11,340 nt of DNA from JAOAFZ01 sp964407325 (GTDB taxonomy: Bacteria > Patescibacteriota > Microgenomatia > UBA1406 > GWC2-37-13): positions 1 to 11,340 of the forward strand of contig CAYOVA010000035.1 in NCBI GenBank assembly GCA_964407325.1. The letters run 5' to 3'. Shown piece by piece: positions 1 through 6,250 of the stretch. A program made the position numbers and the translations under genes. How positions within the stretch are numbered: position 1 is the stretch's first letter; every line of letters begins with the position of its first letter. The notes below the pieces were generated by a model. That model made no database searches, had not been told where the DNA came from, and saw only the letters and a list, made by a program, of their open reading frames with translations.

Positions 1-299
1 CAATCCAAAACAGATTGCAGGAACATGCCGAGGAAAAAGCGGAAAACCAAGTCCAACACCGTCAGTTTAAACAGGCAGAAGAGCGGGCGATCGCTGAAAT
101 GCAAACCGAAGAACAGCAAAAGAAAAAAGAGGAGCTGGAAGAAGAACAACTGAAAAAAAAGGAAGAGGAAGAAGAAAAACAGGCACAGCAGTCGCAAATG
201 GCAGATTCTGGCGGGGCAAAGAAAAAGGTGGGCATTGGTCAGGCTCGACCAAAAGCGCAAGTGGAACAAGTATTCGAGCAGGGGAGAAAGAAAGGGTAA
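1..299 (+). CDS. C-terminal part of a charged coiled-coil protein (5' end outside window)
   Basis: The frame is open from base 3 with no stop, so the gene almost certainly starts upstream; the TTG at 15 is only an internal candidate. The visible 98 residues are dominated by Glu, Lys and Gln (for example QTEEQQKKKEELEEEQLKKK), which predicts a long, highly charged helix or coiled coil. A short, less charged tail rich in Gly and Lys follows, ending in EQGRKKG. There is no signal peptide, membrane segment or catalytic motif in this part. Such tails occur in many unrelated proteins, so no function can be assigned. A weak hairpin with a T-run follows the stop, and a new promoter starts about 40 bases further on, so this gene ends its own transcription unit. 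Confidence 0.7.
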   Translation, partial: IQNRLQEHAEEKAENQVQHRQFKQAEERAIAEMQTEEQQKKKEELEEEQLKKKEEEEEKQAQQSQMADSGGAKKKVGIGQARPKAQVEQVFEQGRKKG

Positions 300-305
300 G
301 TCTCC

Positions 306-329
306 GGAAAAATTCATACTTTCCTTTTT
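306..329 (+). terminator. weak intrinsic terminator after the coiled-coil gene
   Basis: A 5-bp stem (GGAAA/TTTCC, 9-nt loop) is followed directly by TTTTT. It starts 7 bases after the stop codon of the upstream gene. The stem is short and AT-rich, so efficiency is doubtful, but position and T-run fit. Confidence 0.4.
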
Positions 330-340
330 GAATGCACACA

Positions 341-369
341 TTGCTTTCTATAGGCTATTTTGATACAAT
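341..369 (+). promoter_or_regulatory. sigma70-type promoter for the 404 gene
   Basis: TTGCTT at 341-346 and TACAAT at 364-369 are separated by 17 bases. TGA directly precedes the -10 box, giving an extended -10. Transcription would start near 376, leaving a leader of about 28 bases that contains the AAAGGAG ribosome site at 391-397 of the next gene. Confidence 0.65.
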
Positions 370-403
370 TTTCTTTCCGTAACCGTACTGAAAGGAGCAG
401 GGC

Positions 404-895
404 GTGGGTACCGAGAATCGTTCGCCTCGCGAGCCGGGGAGCTTGACGGTCATCGTCTCTTTAGGGATACTAGCAGTTTTGATCGCAGGCGTGGTTTTTG
501 CGATCCGAGTTGCCTACTGGGAATCACGAGCCCAGACCGAAACTTATCTCATGGGCACGCCCTTGGTGCTCAGCTACGAGGGCTGCAGTCACGAGATCAA
601 GGTGGACAAGTACGAGCCCCCCGAGGGCGGCAACTATGGCCGCTCCGGAAAGTACACCGTCATCGTAGACAACAACAGCTTCATGACCGTTTCCGCCGAC
701 ACTTCGTTCAAGGTCGGCGACTGCGACTATGGAGTCTTCCGGAACGCAATCTACAACGCAAGCCGCAACGCGCTCGTTCCCTTCTCGCATGCTCCGGAAG
801 TCACGGTTAAGGTGAAAGGAGGGGACCACAAGTCCCCTCCGCCACTACTCTCAATTTCAATTCAGCTCTGCTGCGAGTATAATAAGAATTCTTAA
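404..895 (+). CDS. orphan single-pass membrane protein, GC-rich, function unknown
   Basis: A 163-aa ORF starting with GTG, 6 bases after a clear AAAGGAG ribosome site. A basic N-terminus is followed by one hydrophobic helix at about residues 14-36, then an exported soluble region of about 125 residues with Cys61, Cys108 and two late cysteines. I recognise no family. Third codon positions are clearly richer in G and C than in the stress genes downstream, suggesting a different origin. A perfect 9-bp GC-rich hairpin (818-840) lies inside the last quarter of the ORF. The residues it encodes and those after it (from about GGDHKSPPP on) look like read-through of a terminator rather than evolved protein. 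TAA at 808 and TGA at 813 lie in the other two frames just before the hairpin, so a frameshift upstream may have replaced the true end. It is the first of three similar GC-rich single-gene units in the window. Confidence 0.7.
   Translation: MGTENRSPREPGSLTVIVSLGILAVLIAGVVFAIRVAYWESRAQTETYLMGTPLVLSYEGCSHEIKVDKYEPPEGGNYGRSGKYTVIVDNNSFMTVSADTSFKVGDCDYGVFRNAIYNASRNALVPFSHAPEVTVKVKGGDHKSPPPLLSISIQLCCEYNKNS
818..840 (+). terminator. 9-bp GC-rich hairpin inside the end of the 404 ORF
   Basis: GGAGGGGAC pairs perfectly with GTCCCCTCC around the loop CACAA. There is no T-run after it. By strength and position it resembles the hairpins that follow the other two GC-rich orphan genes, yet here it lies within the annotated reading frame. 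It may be the real transcription end, with the ORF running through it after loss of its original stop. Confidence 0.5.
855..883 (+). promoter_or_regulatory. promoter of the tRNA-Pro gene
   Basis: A perfect TATAAT lies at 878-883, 13 bases before the tRNA 5' end, so transcription would start near 890. The hexamer 17 bases upstream (TTTCAA, 855-860) is a poor -35 match. The promoter overlaps the last codons of the 404 ORF, another hint that these codons are not under coding constraint. Confidence 0.5.
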
Positions 896-896
896 A

Positions 897-969
897 CGGG
901 GTATAGCTCAGATGGTAGAGCGTACGGTTCGGGACCGTAAGGTCGCAAGTTCAAGTCTTGTTACCCCGA
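897..969 (+). tRNA. tRNA-Pro (anticodon CGG)
   Basis: The full cloverleaf can be folded. The 7-bp acceptor stem is CGGGGTA (897-903) with TACCCCG (962-968), the D-stem GCTC/GAGC, and the anticodon stem TACGG/CCGTA, enclosing loop TTCGGGA with CGG at 930-932. The variable loop has 5 nt. The T-arm GCAAG/CTTGT contains one G-U pair and the loop TTCAAGT. A follows as discriminator base at 969; CCA is not encoded. G follows the anticodon, as expected for proline tRNAs. The tRNA reads CCG codons. Its 3' end abuts the relic of a serine recombinase gene on the other strand, a common position for an integration site. Confidence 0.93.
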
Positions 970-999
970 CAAGATGAGAGATTTGTGAGTGCTCAGCGG

Positions 1000-1035
1000 C
1001 AAGGCTGCGTTTGGGCGCTTGCAAACGCAGCCTTG
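1000..1035. terminator. 14-bp perfect hairpin between tRNA-Pro and recombinase relic
   Basis: CAAGGCTGCGTTTG (1000-1013) pairs with CAAACGCAGCCTTG (1022-1035) around an 8-nt loop. There is no long T-run on either side. It sits at the 3' side of both the tRNA (plus strand) and the recombinase relic (minus strand), so it could end transcription from both. The relic's frame runs through it, so the original recombinase stop codon probably lay just before it. Confidence 0.6.
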
Positions 1036-1827
1036 TGAAGGGGCGTTTGTATTCTACCTTCACGTGTCGATCATTCAAAAAGACGTTCGAGCCGACACGT
1101 TTTGCGATGGTTTTCAACTCATCGCAATTATTTTTTGCGCGCGCGATTTTACCGCACTGGAGTGCGGTTTGGATGAATTCGCGGAAAGGTTCAATCCATG
1201 TTGAACCTTTAAGTTGGATTACGTTAATTTGTTCTTCAAGAGATTTCTTCTTTTCAAATAATTCGGTCTTTTTCTGCTTGTACGTTTCCGCGTCTATTAT
1301 CTGCTCAAGGTAGCTATCGAGAAGAACGTTTAGCTTGCTGTCAACGTTTGCGATCTCCTTTTTGAGTTTGGCTTCATTTAGTTCCGTGTTAGCTCGTTCT
1401 TCCAGCTCGCACTCATCGTGCCGCTTCATCCTCAGGTTGGCGACGGAGTGGGGAACCGCAACCAACATGCAGTACTTCTTGGGGTATCTCTTCCTCAAAG
1501 AGGATTACCGGTATCGGTTTTTGGGAACAGGGCTTTTATCTTGCTCGTATATCGGTACTTTTTGTAAATGGCCGTCCTGCTCGTTCTGGGGCAATGCTTC
1601 TTATCCGTTTCCGCCGTTACGGCAACTCCACACACTCCACGATGGGCAACACCAATAAACGGAAAAAACGAACGGCGCTTTTGAGGTTTTGTTAGGAGCG
1701 GGACTTGTGTTGAACTGTATGGCAAAGCTTCTTGTCAATAATTGGGGTGTGCTTGCCATCGTAGTACACGCAGCTAACCGTCATAACACCTATGTAGCAC
1801 GTATCGGATAGAGTATTTTGAACAGTG

Positions 1828-1856
1828 TTGACAATAGATATGCAATATCCTATAAT
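1828..1856 (+). promoter_or_regulatory. consensus sigma70 promoter for the 1889 gene
   Basis: TTGACA at 1828-1833 and TATAAT at 1851-1856 are both perfect, with an ideal 17-base spacer. Transcription would start near 1863, giving a leader of about 26 bases that includes the ribosome site AGGGGGA (1878-1884). A short inverted repeat ATTAC/GTAAT (about 1855-1869) lies across the start point. The promoter lies inside DNA that still reads as recombinase codons on the other strand (SIVNTVQN). It is the strongest promoter in the window. Confidence 0.8.
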
Positions 1857-1888
1857 TACTATAGGTAATAATAGTGTAGGGGGACCAC

Positions 1889-2362
1889 ATGGGTTTCTAT
1901 GGAATGGACATCGGAGAGGTTTTCGAGTCCTCTCCCGCGACACGCGAGCTACGACGAACACACCCCAGGCTAGCAAAAATCATCGCTAGCCACCTCCCTG
2001 CACTGCAGGACTCCGTTGCCGCATCAGCGGCAGCGGAAGAGCCGTTCGGGATGGGCCCGCTTATCCGAACACAACTGCAGATCTATAGGACAATTCTGGA
2101 GAGTTCGTTTTTCCAGGAGGTTGAGGCGCTCAACCCTGCAATCGCAGACGAGCTGCGAAGAAGGGTCAATCTGGTCATCGCCTCAATAACCGAGAGGCTC
2201 GCCCGCGCGGAGGGGCTCGACGCCGAAGAGGAGAGTGAGCACCTCAGTGCTGGACTGAGCAACTATACATTGATCATGTTCAGCTTGTTAAGACGGTCGA
2301 AGTGCGGCGAAGTGTTCGCCGCCCAGCCGACTCTCTTCATCGGTGAACTCGTAGTGATCTAA
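1889..2362 (+). CDS. orphan soluble helical protein, GC-rich, function unknown
   Basis: A 157-aa ORF from ATG with ribosome site AGGGGGA 5 bases upstream, a perfect promoter and a strong terminator hairpin, so it is a complete one-gene unit. The product has no signal peptide or membrane segment. It is predicted mostly helical, with Ala-, Glu-, Arg- and Leu-rich stretches (residues 15-45 and 75-125) and one cysteine near the C-terminus. No motif or family is recognised. Codon use is GC-rich like the 404 and 10509 genes and unlike the genes from 2769 to 10500. It starts about 30 bases beyond the point where the recombinase relic stops being recognisable, so it seems to have replaced the recombinase catalytic domain. 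The strong promoter next to a mobile-element relic would fit a cargo or selfish function, but that is a guess. Confidence 0.75.
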   Translation: MGFYGMDIGEVFESSPATRELRRTHPRLAKIIASHLPALQDSVAASAAAEEPFGMGPLIRTQLQIYRTILESSFFQEVEALNPAIADELRRRVNLVIASITERLARAEGLDAEEESEHLSAGLSNYTLIMFSLLRRSKCGEVFAAQPTLFIGELVVI

Positions 2363-2364
2363 AT

Positions 2365-2400
2365 GGCAGGACGGGAGGTGCTCATACTTCCCGTCCTGCC
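2365..2400 (+). terminator. strong GC-rich hairpin after the 1889 gene
   Basis: A 14-bp stem (GGCAGGACGGGAGG with CTTCCCGTCCTGCC, one G-T pair, 8-nt loop) starts 3 bases after the TAA stop. It lacks a following T-run, as do the hairpins of the other GC-rich orphan genes. Confidence 0.7.
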
Positions 2401-2768
2401 AATGCGTACACAGGATCCTCAATAGTACTGCAACCATTTCCGGTACGTCACTTTCGGAGTGAGGGAACCTCCATCGCGTATGTATGCACCGTTACACATC
2501 TACCTAATGCGCGGCGGATGAGGGTACTCCTTGAAAAAGGAACGTAGCAGGATTAACAGAATCCACAAATTCTTACCAGTAATAAGCTCTTTGATGGAAT
2601 GACAAATTAGCCGACGAGAGAACAATCAAGTATATTTTCACGTCCGACTCTTCCAGGTCAACAGGACGACTATTCCGAACATAGATACATCGTAACGTCT
2701 GCAATACCCGATCCGGTCGAAATATTGTGGAATAAGTATAAAGAAGGTATCAAGCCCTAAAACCCCAT
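2401..2768. other. gene-free stretch with one open segment lacking a start
   Basis: I find no convincing gene, RNA or repeat here. The plus-strand segment 2611-2760 is open for 49 codons and ends in TAA. It has no ATG, GTG or TTG start and could be the remnant of a 3' gene end (it reads ...YIVTSAIPDPVEILWNKY...). No terminator hairpin with a T-run is visible for the minus-strand operon that ends at 2769. The change from GC-richer to AT-richer DNA occurs within this stretch. Confidence 0.4.
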
Positions 2769-3047
2769 CTAATTACTATCCTGTCCTCCCAGACTCTCCC
2801 TGATTACCTCATCAACATTTGTCTGAATGATAATCTGCTTGATATATGGAACTGTTTTAAGTTGCGAAAGAACAAATCCCACAATTCCCAGAATAATTGT
2901 TGCACCTATTGTCGTTCCTAATCCGAAGAAAATTCCCCGGAGAAAACTCTTCCCTATTAATACTTTATTGGAGGGATACACATGCTCAATTGCCCGAATT
3001 AACTGGTCTGCTTTTTCCAGGGATTGCCGGTTTGTGTTGTGTGTCAT
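2769..3047 (-). CDS. small membrane protein resembling DUF5665
   Basis: A 92-aa protein with an amphipathic N-terminal helix (residues 8-25), a loop with FLRGIFFGLGTTIGAT, one membrane helix at about residues 44-62 and a soluble tail. The FLRG...GLGT.IGAT pattern before a single TM helix is what I associate with DUF5665 proteins, whose function is unknown; this is recalled, not checked. It starts 9 bases after the MgtC stop codon with no ribosome site of its own visible, so it is probably the second gene of an mgtC-led operon and translationally coupled. Confidence 0.7.
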   Translation of the reverse strand: MTHNTNRQSLEKADQLIRAIEHVYPSNKVLIGKSFLRGIFFGLGTTIGATIILGIVGFVLSQLKTVPYIKQIIIQTNVDEVIRESLGGQDSN

Positions 3048-3056
3048 AGAGTACGG

Positions 3057-3506
3057 TTATTTTGCAATCATGTCCGGCATCTTCTTCTCAAAACGATACA
3101 GTATGATCGTTATTGCCAGACTGAACAATGTCAGGAATAATGCCAGGATATATTGCTGTAACGCTACACTTAAACCAATTGCCGCGGCAAATAAGCATAG
3201 AGCGGCTGTAGTAAGATTCTTAACATTTCCTGATTCTTTACTCTTGATAAGCATTCCACCTGCTATAAATCCGACTGCGGAAACAATTGCTTCTATAGTG
3301 CGGACGGGATCTATCTGCACTCCGGGATAGCCACTGTATTTATCTATGAACAGTTCGCCGAAGTTTACCAGTAAACAGGCGGTTGTTGATAAAAAAATAT
3401 AGGTTCTCAGACCAGCAGGTTTCCGGGATGTTTCCCGTTCAAAGCCGATAATTCCGCCTAACAGTGCTGCAATGGTGGCATCTTTTATTATCTGAAGCTC
3501 ATCCAT
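3057..3506 (-). CDS. MgtC/SapB family membrane protein
   Basis: A 149-aa protein with about four hydrophobic helices. It has the family hallmark GGIIGFERE (residues 17-25) followed by KPAGLRTYIFLSTTACLL and later AVGFIAGGMLIKS. It corresponds to the membrane domain only; the C-terminal soluble domain of Salmonella MgtC (about 230 aa in all) is missing, as in many short relatives. Characterised MgtC proteins help survival at low magnesium and modulate the F1Fo ATP synthase; whether that applies here is unknown. The ATG at 3506 lies 5 bases after a TATAAC box, so the mRNA is probably leaderless. Upstream lie three 11-bp-phased TTAC repeats. Confidence 0.9.
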   Translation of the reverse strand: MDELQIIKDATIAALLGGIIGFERETSRKPAGLRTYIFLSTTACLLVNFGELFIDKYSGYPGVQIDPVRTIEAIVSAVGFIAGGMLIKSKESGNVKNLTTAALCLFAAAIGLSVALQQYILALFLTLFSLAITIILYRFEKKMPDMIAK

Positions 3507-3511
3507 AGTAT

Positions 3512-3520
3512 GTTATATCA
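3512..3520 (-). promoter_or_regulatory. extended -10 of the mgtC operon, leaderless start
   Basis: Minus strand TGATATAAC is followed by 5 bases and then ATG. A start 6 bases past the box would coincide with the A of the ATG, so no leader is expected. No good -35 box is seen 17 bases upstream (ACAAAG); phased TTAC repeats occupy that region instead. Confidence 0.6.
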
Positions 3521-3538
3521 TGCACTTTTCCATTCTTT

Positions 3539-3567
3539 GTAATGGTAACGTAACAGGCGGGTAACAG
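3539..3567 (-). promoter_or_regulatory. triple 11-bp-phased TTAC direct repeat (activator-site candidate)
   Basis: On the minus strand TTAC occurs with its first T at 3564, 3553 and 3542, exactly 11 bp apart, twice in the context TGTTAC. A fourth out-of-phase TTAC starts at 3548. The repeat nearest the gene begins 25 bp from the first base of the -10 box. Direct repeats with a one-helical-turn period next to a promoter with a poor -35 are typical of OmpR/PhoB-family response regulators. The same layout and distance recur at 7840-7884. Confidence 0.6.
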
Positions 3568-3569
3568 CA

Positions 3570-5546
3570 TTATAGTATTTGGTTCCATTCATAGGTATAC
3601 GTTCCGCTTCCCCTACGTAACTGTTCTAGGAAAAAAGTACTTTGCATAGATTCGGGCAGGTGACTATCAGCATGTATATTCTTTTTAAGAACATAGTAGT
3701 AATTCAGGTTAGAAGCAAAGTCTTCAGGATAATTATTTTTTTCTACTCCAAGAAGAATTGTATTTTCAGATGCTGATGAAACGCTATTTTCCCAGTGCTC
3801 CACTGGTACAAACCCCGGTGTACGAATACCATTGGAAAAAAGGGAAAGGAAGGTGTTTTTATATGGTTTCTCCTTCTTGCCGGAGGAAGACGCCTGCAAA
3901 TAGGAATGCAGTTTTGTGGCAGATTCTACCGTATTAAAGTACATCCAGTAGGGGATAAGCCGTGCCTTTAGAGCCATATATGGCTCCATGTACATAAAAG
4001 ACTCTACAAACAGAGTATCGGCAGGTACCCCCAGCAAGCGAAACCATTTTTTGTGAAGGTCAGCAACAAATGCGCTCATATCCTGAGGTTCGCCATACGA
4101 AATAATACCGGTTTTGAACCCCTTTTCGCGGGCAAAGCTGACAATATCTCCGGTAAGTCTTGCATCATACCCCCACTCAGCTTCCGGACTCACACTGTCC
4201 GGTTCTGGAGCATTAAAGGTAGTACGTACGGAATTATGTTCTTTCAGGAAGGACTCCAGTCTGGCACTCCCGTTCCAGTACTCATCATCGCTCAGATCTC
4301 CGGCACCTCCTAACTGGAAGGTATACAGGTCGTTAATCTTCACCGTCTTCCATTGTTTTCTACAATCACTTATGAGTATTGTTGCACCGGGTTCAAGATG
4401 GTTTGACATCCAGTTCCGGTAACTTTCAACAAGGTGAATCATCTTGATCCGGAAATAGCAGAGCACTTGTGACATAATCCTATCGTGTACCGGGTCAAGC
4501 ATCTGACTGATATGAATATCGGGGTTGAGTGTCAGTATCTGCTCAGCTCTAGGTTTAGCCCATTTCATATCGGCAGAAATGTCGTCGGGATCTATTTCCG
4601 GTTTCCGTAGAATAAGGGGAAGTGTCTGGGGCAGATAGGGTATACCCATTGCAGCACAAGCATGGATAAGTGCACCGTCAGGGGAACCGATAAGTACAGC
4701 GGGATATCTACGTTGCGGTATGTTGCTACACAGAATACTGGTAACCAGGTGTATATTTACTGAGGGAATAAAATCCACGGGAAGTGCGTCCAGTCGTCCG
4801 ATATACATAAATAGCTTTGAACGGAGTGAACGTGGTATCCAGGTAAATACATGCAGGAAGGGGCTTAAGAAATCGGGAATAGCGTTCATGCCCTTAAAGT
4901 CTCTACCGTGGAGAACATTCGTTAACGATCTGACCATTACTGTTGCACTGTCAAATAATGCTACAAAGGGAAGTTGCCTGATTTCGTTTTCTTCCTGGAT
5001 CAATTCTTTAGTATCAGTTTTAAGAAGTAATACAGAAGCCACAATTGCTCCGGTAAGGTCGAGTGCAAGATCGCTGATGGTATCTACAAGCGTCATTTGA
5101 TTAGATAGGAGCATTTCAAAATACACAAACTCGGCAATTTCCCAGACGGCTGATATAGCCATGCCAATTGCAACCAGTATCCAGAAGAAAAAGGGGATAT
5201 GCCCGGCAGTGCGATTATATTGAATTTTAATTAACAGTGCTCCCAGAACCCCTGTAATAAAAGCCGGGGTAAAAAAGTGTGAAACTTCATCATACCAGTA
5301 TACTGTCGAATAGAACCTGAATACCCAACCCGCGGCATTGTATAGTACCATTAGAATGAGAAGGGGTTTGAATACCGGATGTATCCCCTTCAAAAAGCGC
5401 ATAACCAGCAGTAGTGCACCCAGACTGGATAGGATATGCCATGCTATGAGCGGTCGCAACTGCACTACAGGAATACTACTTACAATGAAAAGGGTCGCAA
5501 GCAGAAGAGAATTTGCGATTTTGTAATACTTTGCAGATTTTTTCAT
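3570..5546 (-). CDS. fusion: YjdF/DUF2238-like membrane domain plus large unknown C-terminal domain
   Basis: A 658-aa protein. Residues 10-177 hold about six membrane helices with the residues expected of the YjdF/DUF2238 family: WYDEVSHFF (84-92), AVWEIAEF (133-140) and DTISDLALD (155-163). That family usually stands alone at about 200 aa, and its role is unknown. Residues 190-658 form a soluble region I cannot assign. It opens with a linker region (190-280), then has an alpha/beta-like core with IGSPDGALIHACAAMGIPYL (286-305), NPDIHISQMLDPVHDR (341-356) and GATILISDCRKQW (387-399). The final part is aromatic-rich. The many conserved-looking acidic, His and Cys residues suggest an enzyme or binding domain, possibly nucleotide- or SAM-binding, but no diagnostic motif is seen. 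The start follows an extended -10 by 5 bases, so the mRNA is probably leaderless. The gene is divergent from the 5691 gene. Confidence 0.85.
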   Translation of the reverse strand: MKKSAKYYKIANSLLLATLFIVSSIPVVQLRPLIAWHILSSLGALLLVMRFLKGIHPVFKPLLILMVLYNAAGWVFRFYSTVYWYDEVSHFFTPAFITGVLGALLIKIQYNRTAGHIPFFFWILVAIGMAISAVWEIAEFVYFEMLLSNQMTLVDTISDLALDLTGAIVASVLLLKTDTKELIQEENEIRQLPFVALFDSATVMVRSLTNVLHGRDFKGMNAIPDFLSPFLHVFTWIPRSLRSKLFMYIGRLDALPVDFIPSVNIHLVTSILCSNIPQRRYPAVLIGSPDGALIHACAAMGIPYLPQTLPLILRKPEIDPDDISADMKWAKPRAEQILTLNPDIHISQMLDPVHDRIMSQVLCYFRIKMIHLVESYRNWMSNHLEPGATILISDCRKQWKTVKINDLYTFQLGGAGDLSDDEYWNGSARLESFLKEHNSVRTTFNAPEPDSVSPEAEWGYDARLTGDIVSFAREKGFKTGIISYGEPQDMSAFVADLHKKWFRLLGVPADTLFVESFMYMEPYMALKARLIPYWMYFNTVESATKLHSYLQASSSGKKEKPYKNTFLSLFSNGIRTPGFVPVEHWENSVSSASENTILLGVEKNNYPEDFASNLNYYYVLKKNIHADSHLPESMQSTFFLEQLRRGSGTYTYEWNQIL

Positions 5547-5551
5547 TCTCT

Positions 5552-5560
5552 CTTATATCA
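5552..5560 (-). promoter_or_regulatory. extended -10 with leaderless start for the 658-aa gene
   Basis: Minus strand TGATATAAG is followed by 5 bases and ATG, the same arrangement as at the mgtC operon. No -35 box is seen. A degenerate phased series TTGC, TTAC, TAGC (first T at 5604, 5593, 5582) is spaced 11 bp, the last 25 bp from the -10. Confidence 0.55.
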
Positions 5561-5599
5561 GTGATTGTCCATAAAAAAGCTAAATACCAGTAAGAAAAC

Positions 5600-5614
5600 T
5601 GCAAGACTCTTGCA
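5600..5614. promoter_or_regulatory. 15-bp perfect palindrome between divergent genes
   Basis: TGCAAGA-C-TCTTGCA is a perfect inverted repeat with a one-base centre. It lies between the promoters of the divergent 658-aa gene and the 5691 gene. The shape suits a dimeric repressor operator acting on both; only one copy is seen. Confidence 0.45.
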
Positions 5615-5672
5615 CTTCTATAACAAAAATGCCGTACAACTGCCATAAACAGAAGATACACTGGAGGCTGAT

Positions 5673-5678
5673 TATAAG
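5673..5678 (+). promoter_or_regulatory. -10 box of the 5691 gene
   Basis: TATAAG lies 12 bases before the ATG, preceded by TGAT. Transcription starting near 5685 would leave a leader of about 6 bases. No -35 box is visible at the usual distance, and no ribosome site is seen. Confidence 0.45.
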
Positions 5679-5690
5679 TTACACACCAGT

Positions 5691-6164
5691 ATGATAAAAG
5701 CTATTATCGGAGTTATTGCTGTATTAGTACTTATTATGGTAGGTGTCATTTTTTTTCAGAATCGGCCTGCGCAAACGAACCTGATCCCGCCGGCACCTAC
5801 TACAGCACCTGCCATTCAGAGTCTTGACGCAATAACAGAAAACCCCGATTCTTTTCTCGGTCAGCAGGTTACAGTGCAGGGAGATGTGGATAACATCTTA
5901 GGTAGGAACACCTTTGTTCTCGACGTACCCGGAGAAGCAGTGGACGATGAAATACTCGTTGTTTCAACATCAGCCATTCCATCTTCAGTCGAGGAAGCTC
6001 AAAACCTGTTTTCGGGTAAACAAGTCCGCCTTACGGGAATGGTAAACACATTTATGTATACGCAATATGTTGATTCCCTTGACCCGAACATCACACCGGA
6101 TCTTGTATCGGCATATGAAGGTAGACCGTTCATTATGACTGACATGATTGAAGTTGTGCAATAA
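5691..6164 (+). CDS. membrane-anchored OB-like protein, function unknown
   Basis: A 157-aa protein with an N-terminal membrane anchor (residues 4-22), a Pro/Thr-rich linker (30-42) and a C-terminal beta-rich domain (45-157). The pattern ITENPDSFLGQQVTVQGDV, then FVLDV, then GKQVRLTGMV resembles membrane-anchored OB-fold domains of the bacterial tRNA-anti-like type, in which a strand-turn 'G..V.V.G.V' motif is repeated. No catalytic residues stand out. It would act outside the membrane. It is transcribed alone, divergent from the 658-aa gene and convergent with the 6251 gene, sharing a terminator with the latter. Confidence 0.75.
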   Translation: MIKAIIGVIAVLVLIMVGVIFFQNRPAQTNLIPPAPTTAPAIQSLDAITENPDSFLGQQVTVQGDVDNILGRNTFVLDVPGEAVDDEILVVSTSAIPSSVEEAQNLFSGKQVRLTGMVNTFMYTQYVDSLDPNITPDLVSAYEGRPFIMTDMIEVVQ

Positions 6165-6168
6165 TTGT

Positions 6169-6199
6169 AAACTGTCGTGCTTTAACAGCACGGCAGTTT
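6169..6199. terminator. bidirectional terminator between convergent genes
   Basis: The 12-bp stem AAACTGTCGTGC/GCACGGCAGTTT (one T-G pair, 7-nt loop) ends in A's on one side and T's on the other. It starts 4 bases after the stop of the 5691 gene and can serve the minus-strand 6251 gene as well. Confidence 0.75.
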
Positions 6200-6250
6200 C
6201 ACAACAGGCCTATCAACTACTTTCAGTTCCTGAAGGTACCAAACTGCAAG

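Larger units (their letters stand above)
970..1860 (-). pseudogene. large serine recombinase relic (C-terminal two thirds, frameshifted)
   Basis: Three reading-frame pieces line up in the order of a large serine site-specific recombinase. First (about 1690-1860) comes the end of the recombinase domain, with the motif YYDGKHTPIIDKKL followed by HKSRS and a stop. Next (about 1500-1690) is the zinc-ribbon region: FPFIG, HRGVCG where RCGxCG is usual, then ITAE-like VTAE, and KYRYTSK where YRC is usual. Two expected zinc-binding cysteines are therefore lost (Cys to Arg, Cys to Tyr). Last (about 1035-1440) is the coiled-coil arm with ERANTELNEAKLKKEIANV, SYLEQIIDAETYKQKK, WIEPFREFI, GKIARAK and GSNVFLNDRHVKVEYKRPF. 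At least two frameshifts separate the pieces. The N-terminal resolvase domain with the catalytic serine is absent; unrelated GC-rich DNA begins where it should be. The enzyme would once have excised and inserted an element next to tRNA-Pro. It cannot be functional now. Confidence 0.85.

Noticed and set aside
908..969. Extension of the recombinase frame into the tRNA (VTRLELATLRSR)
   Set aside because: This peptide is simply the tRNA-Pro gene translated backwards, a frequent annotation artefact, not part of the protein.
3550..3567. CGGGTAACAG blocks as a SigB-type -10 (GGGTAA) on the plus strand
   Set aside because: No plus-strand gene starts nearby at 3550, and the minus-strand phased-repeat reading explains both blocks with a constant distance to -10 boxes.
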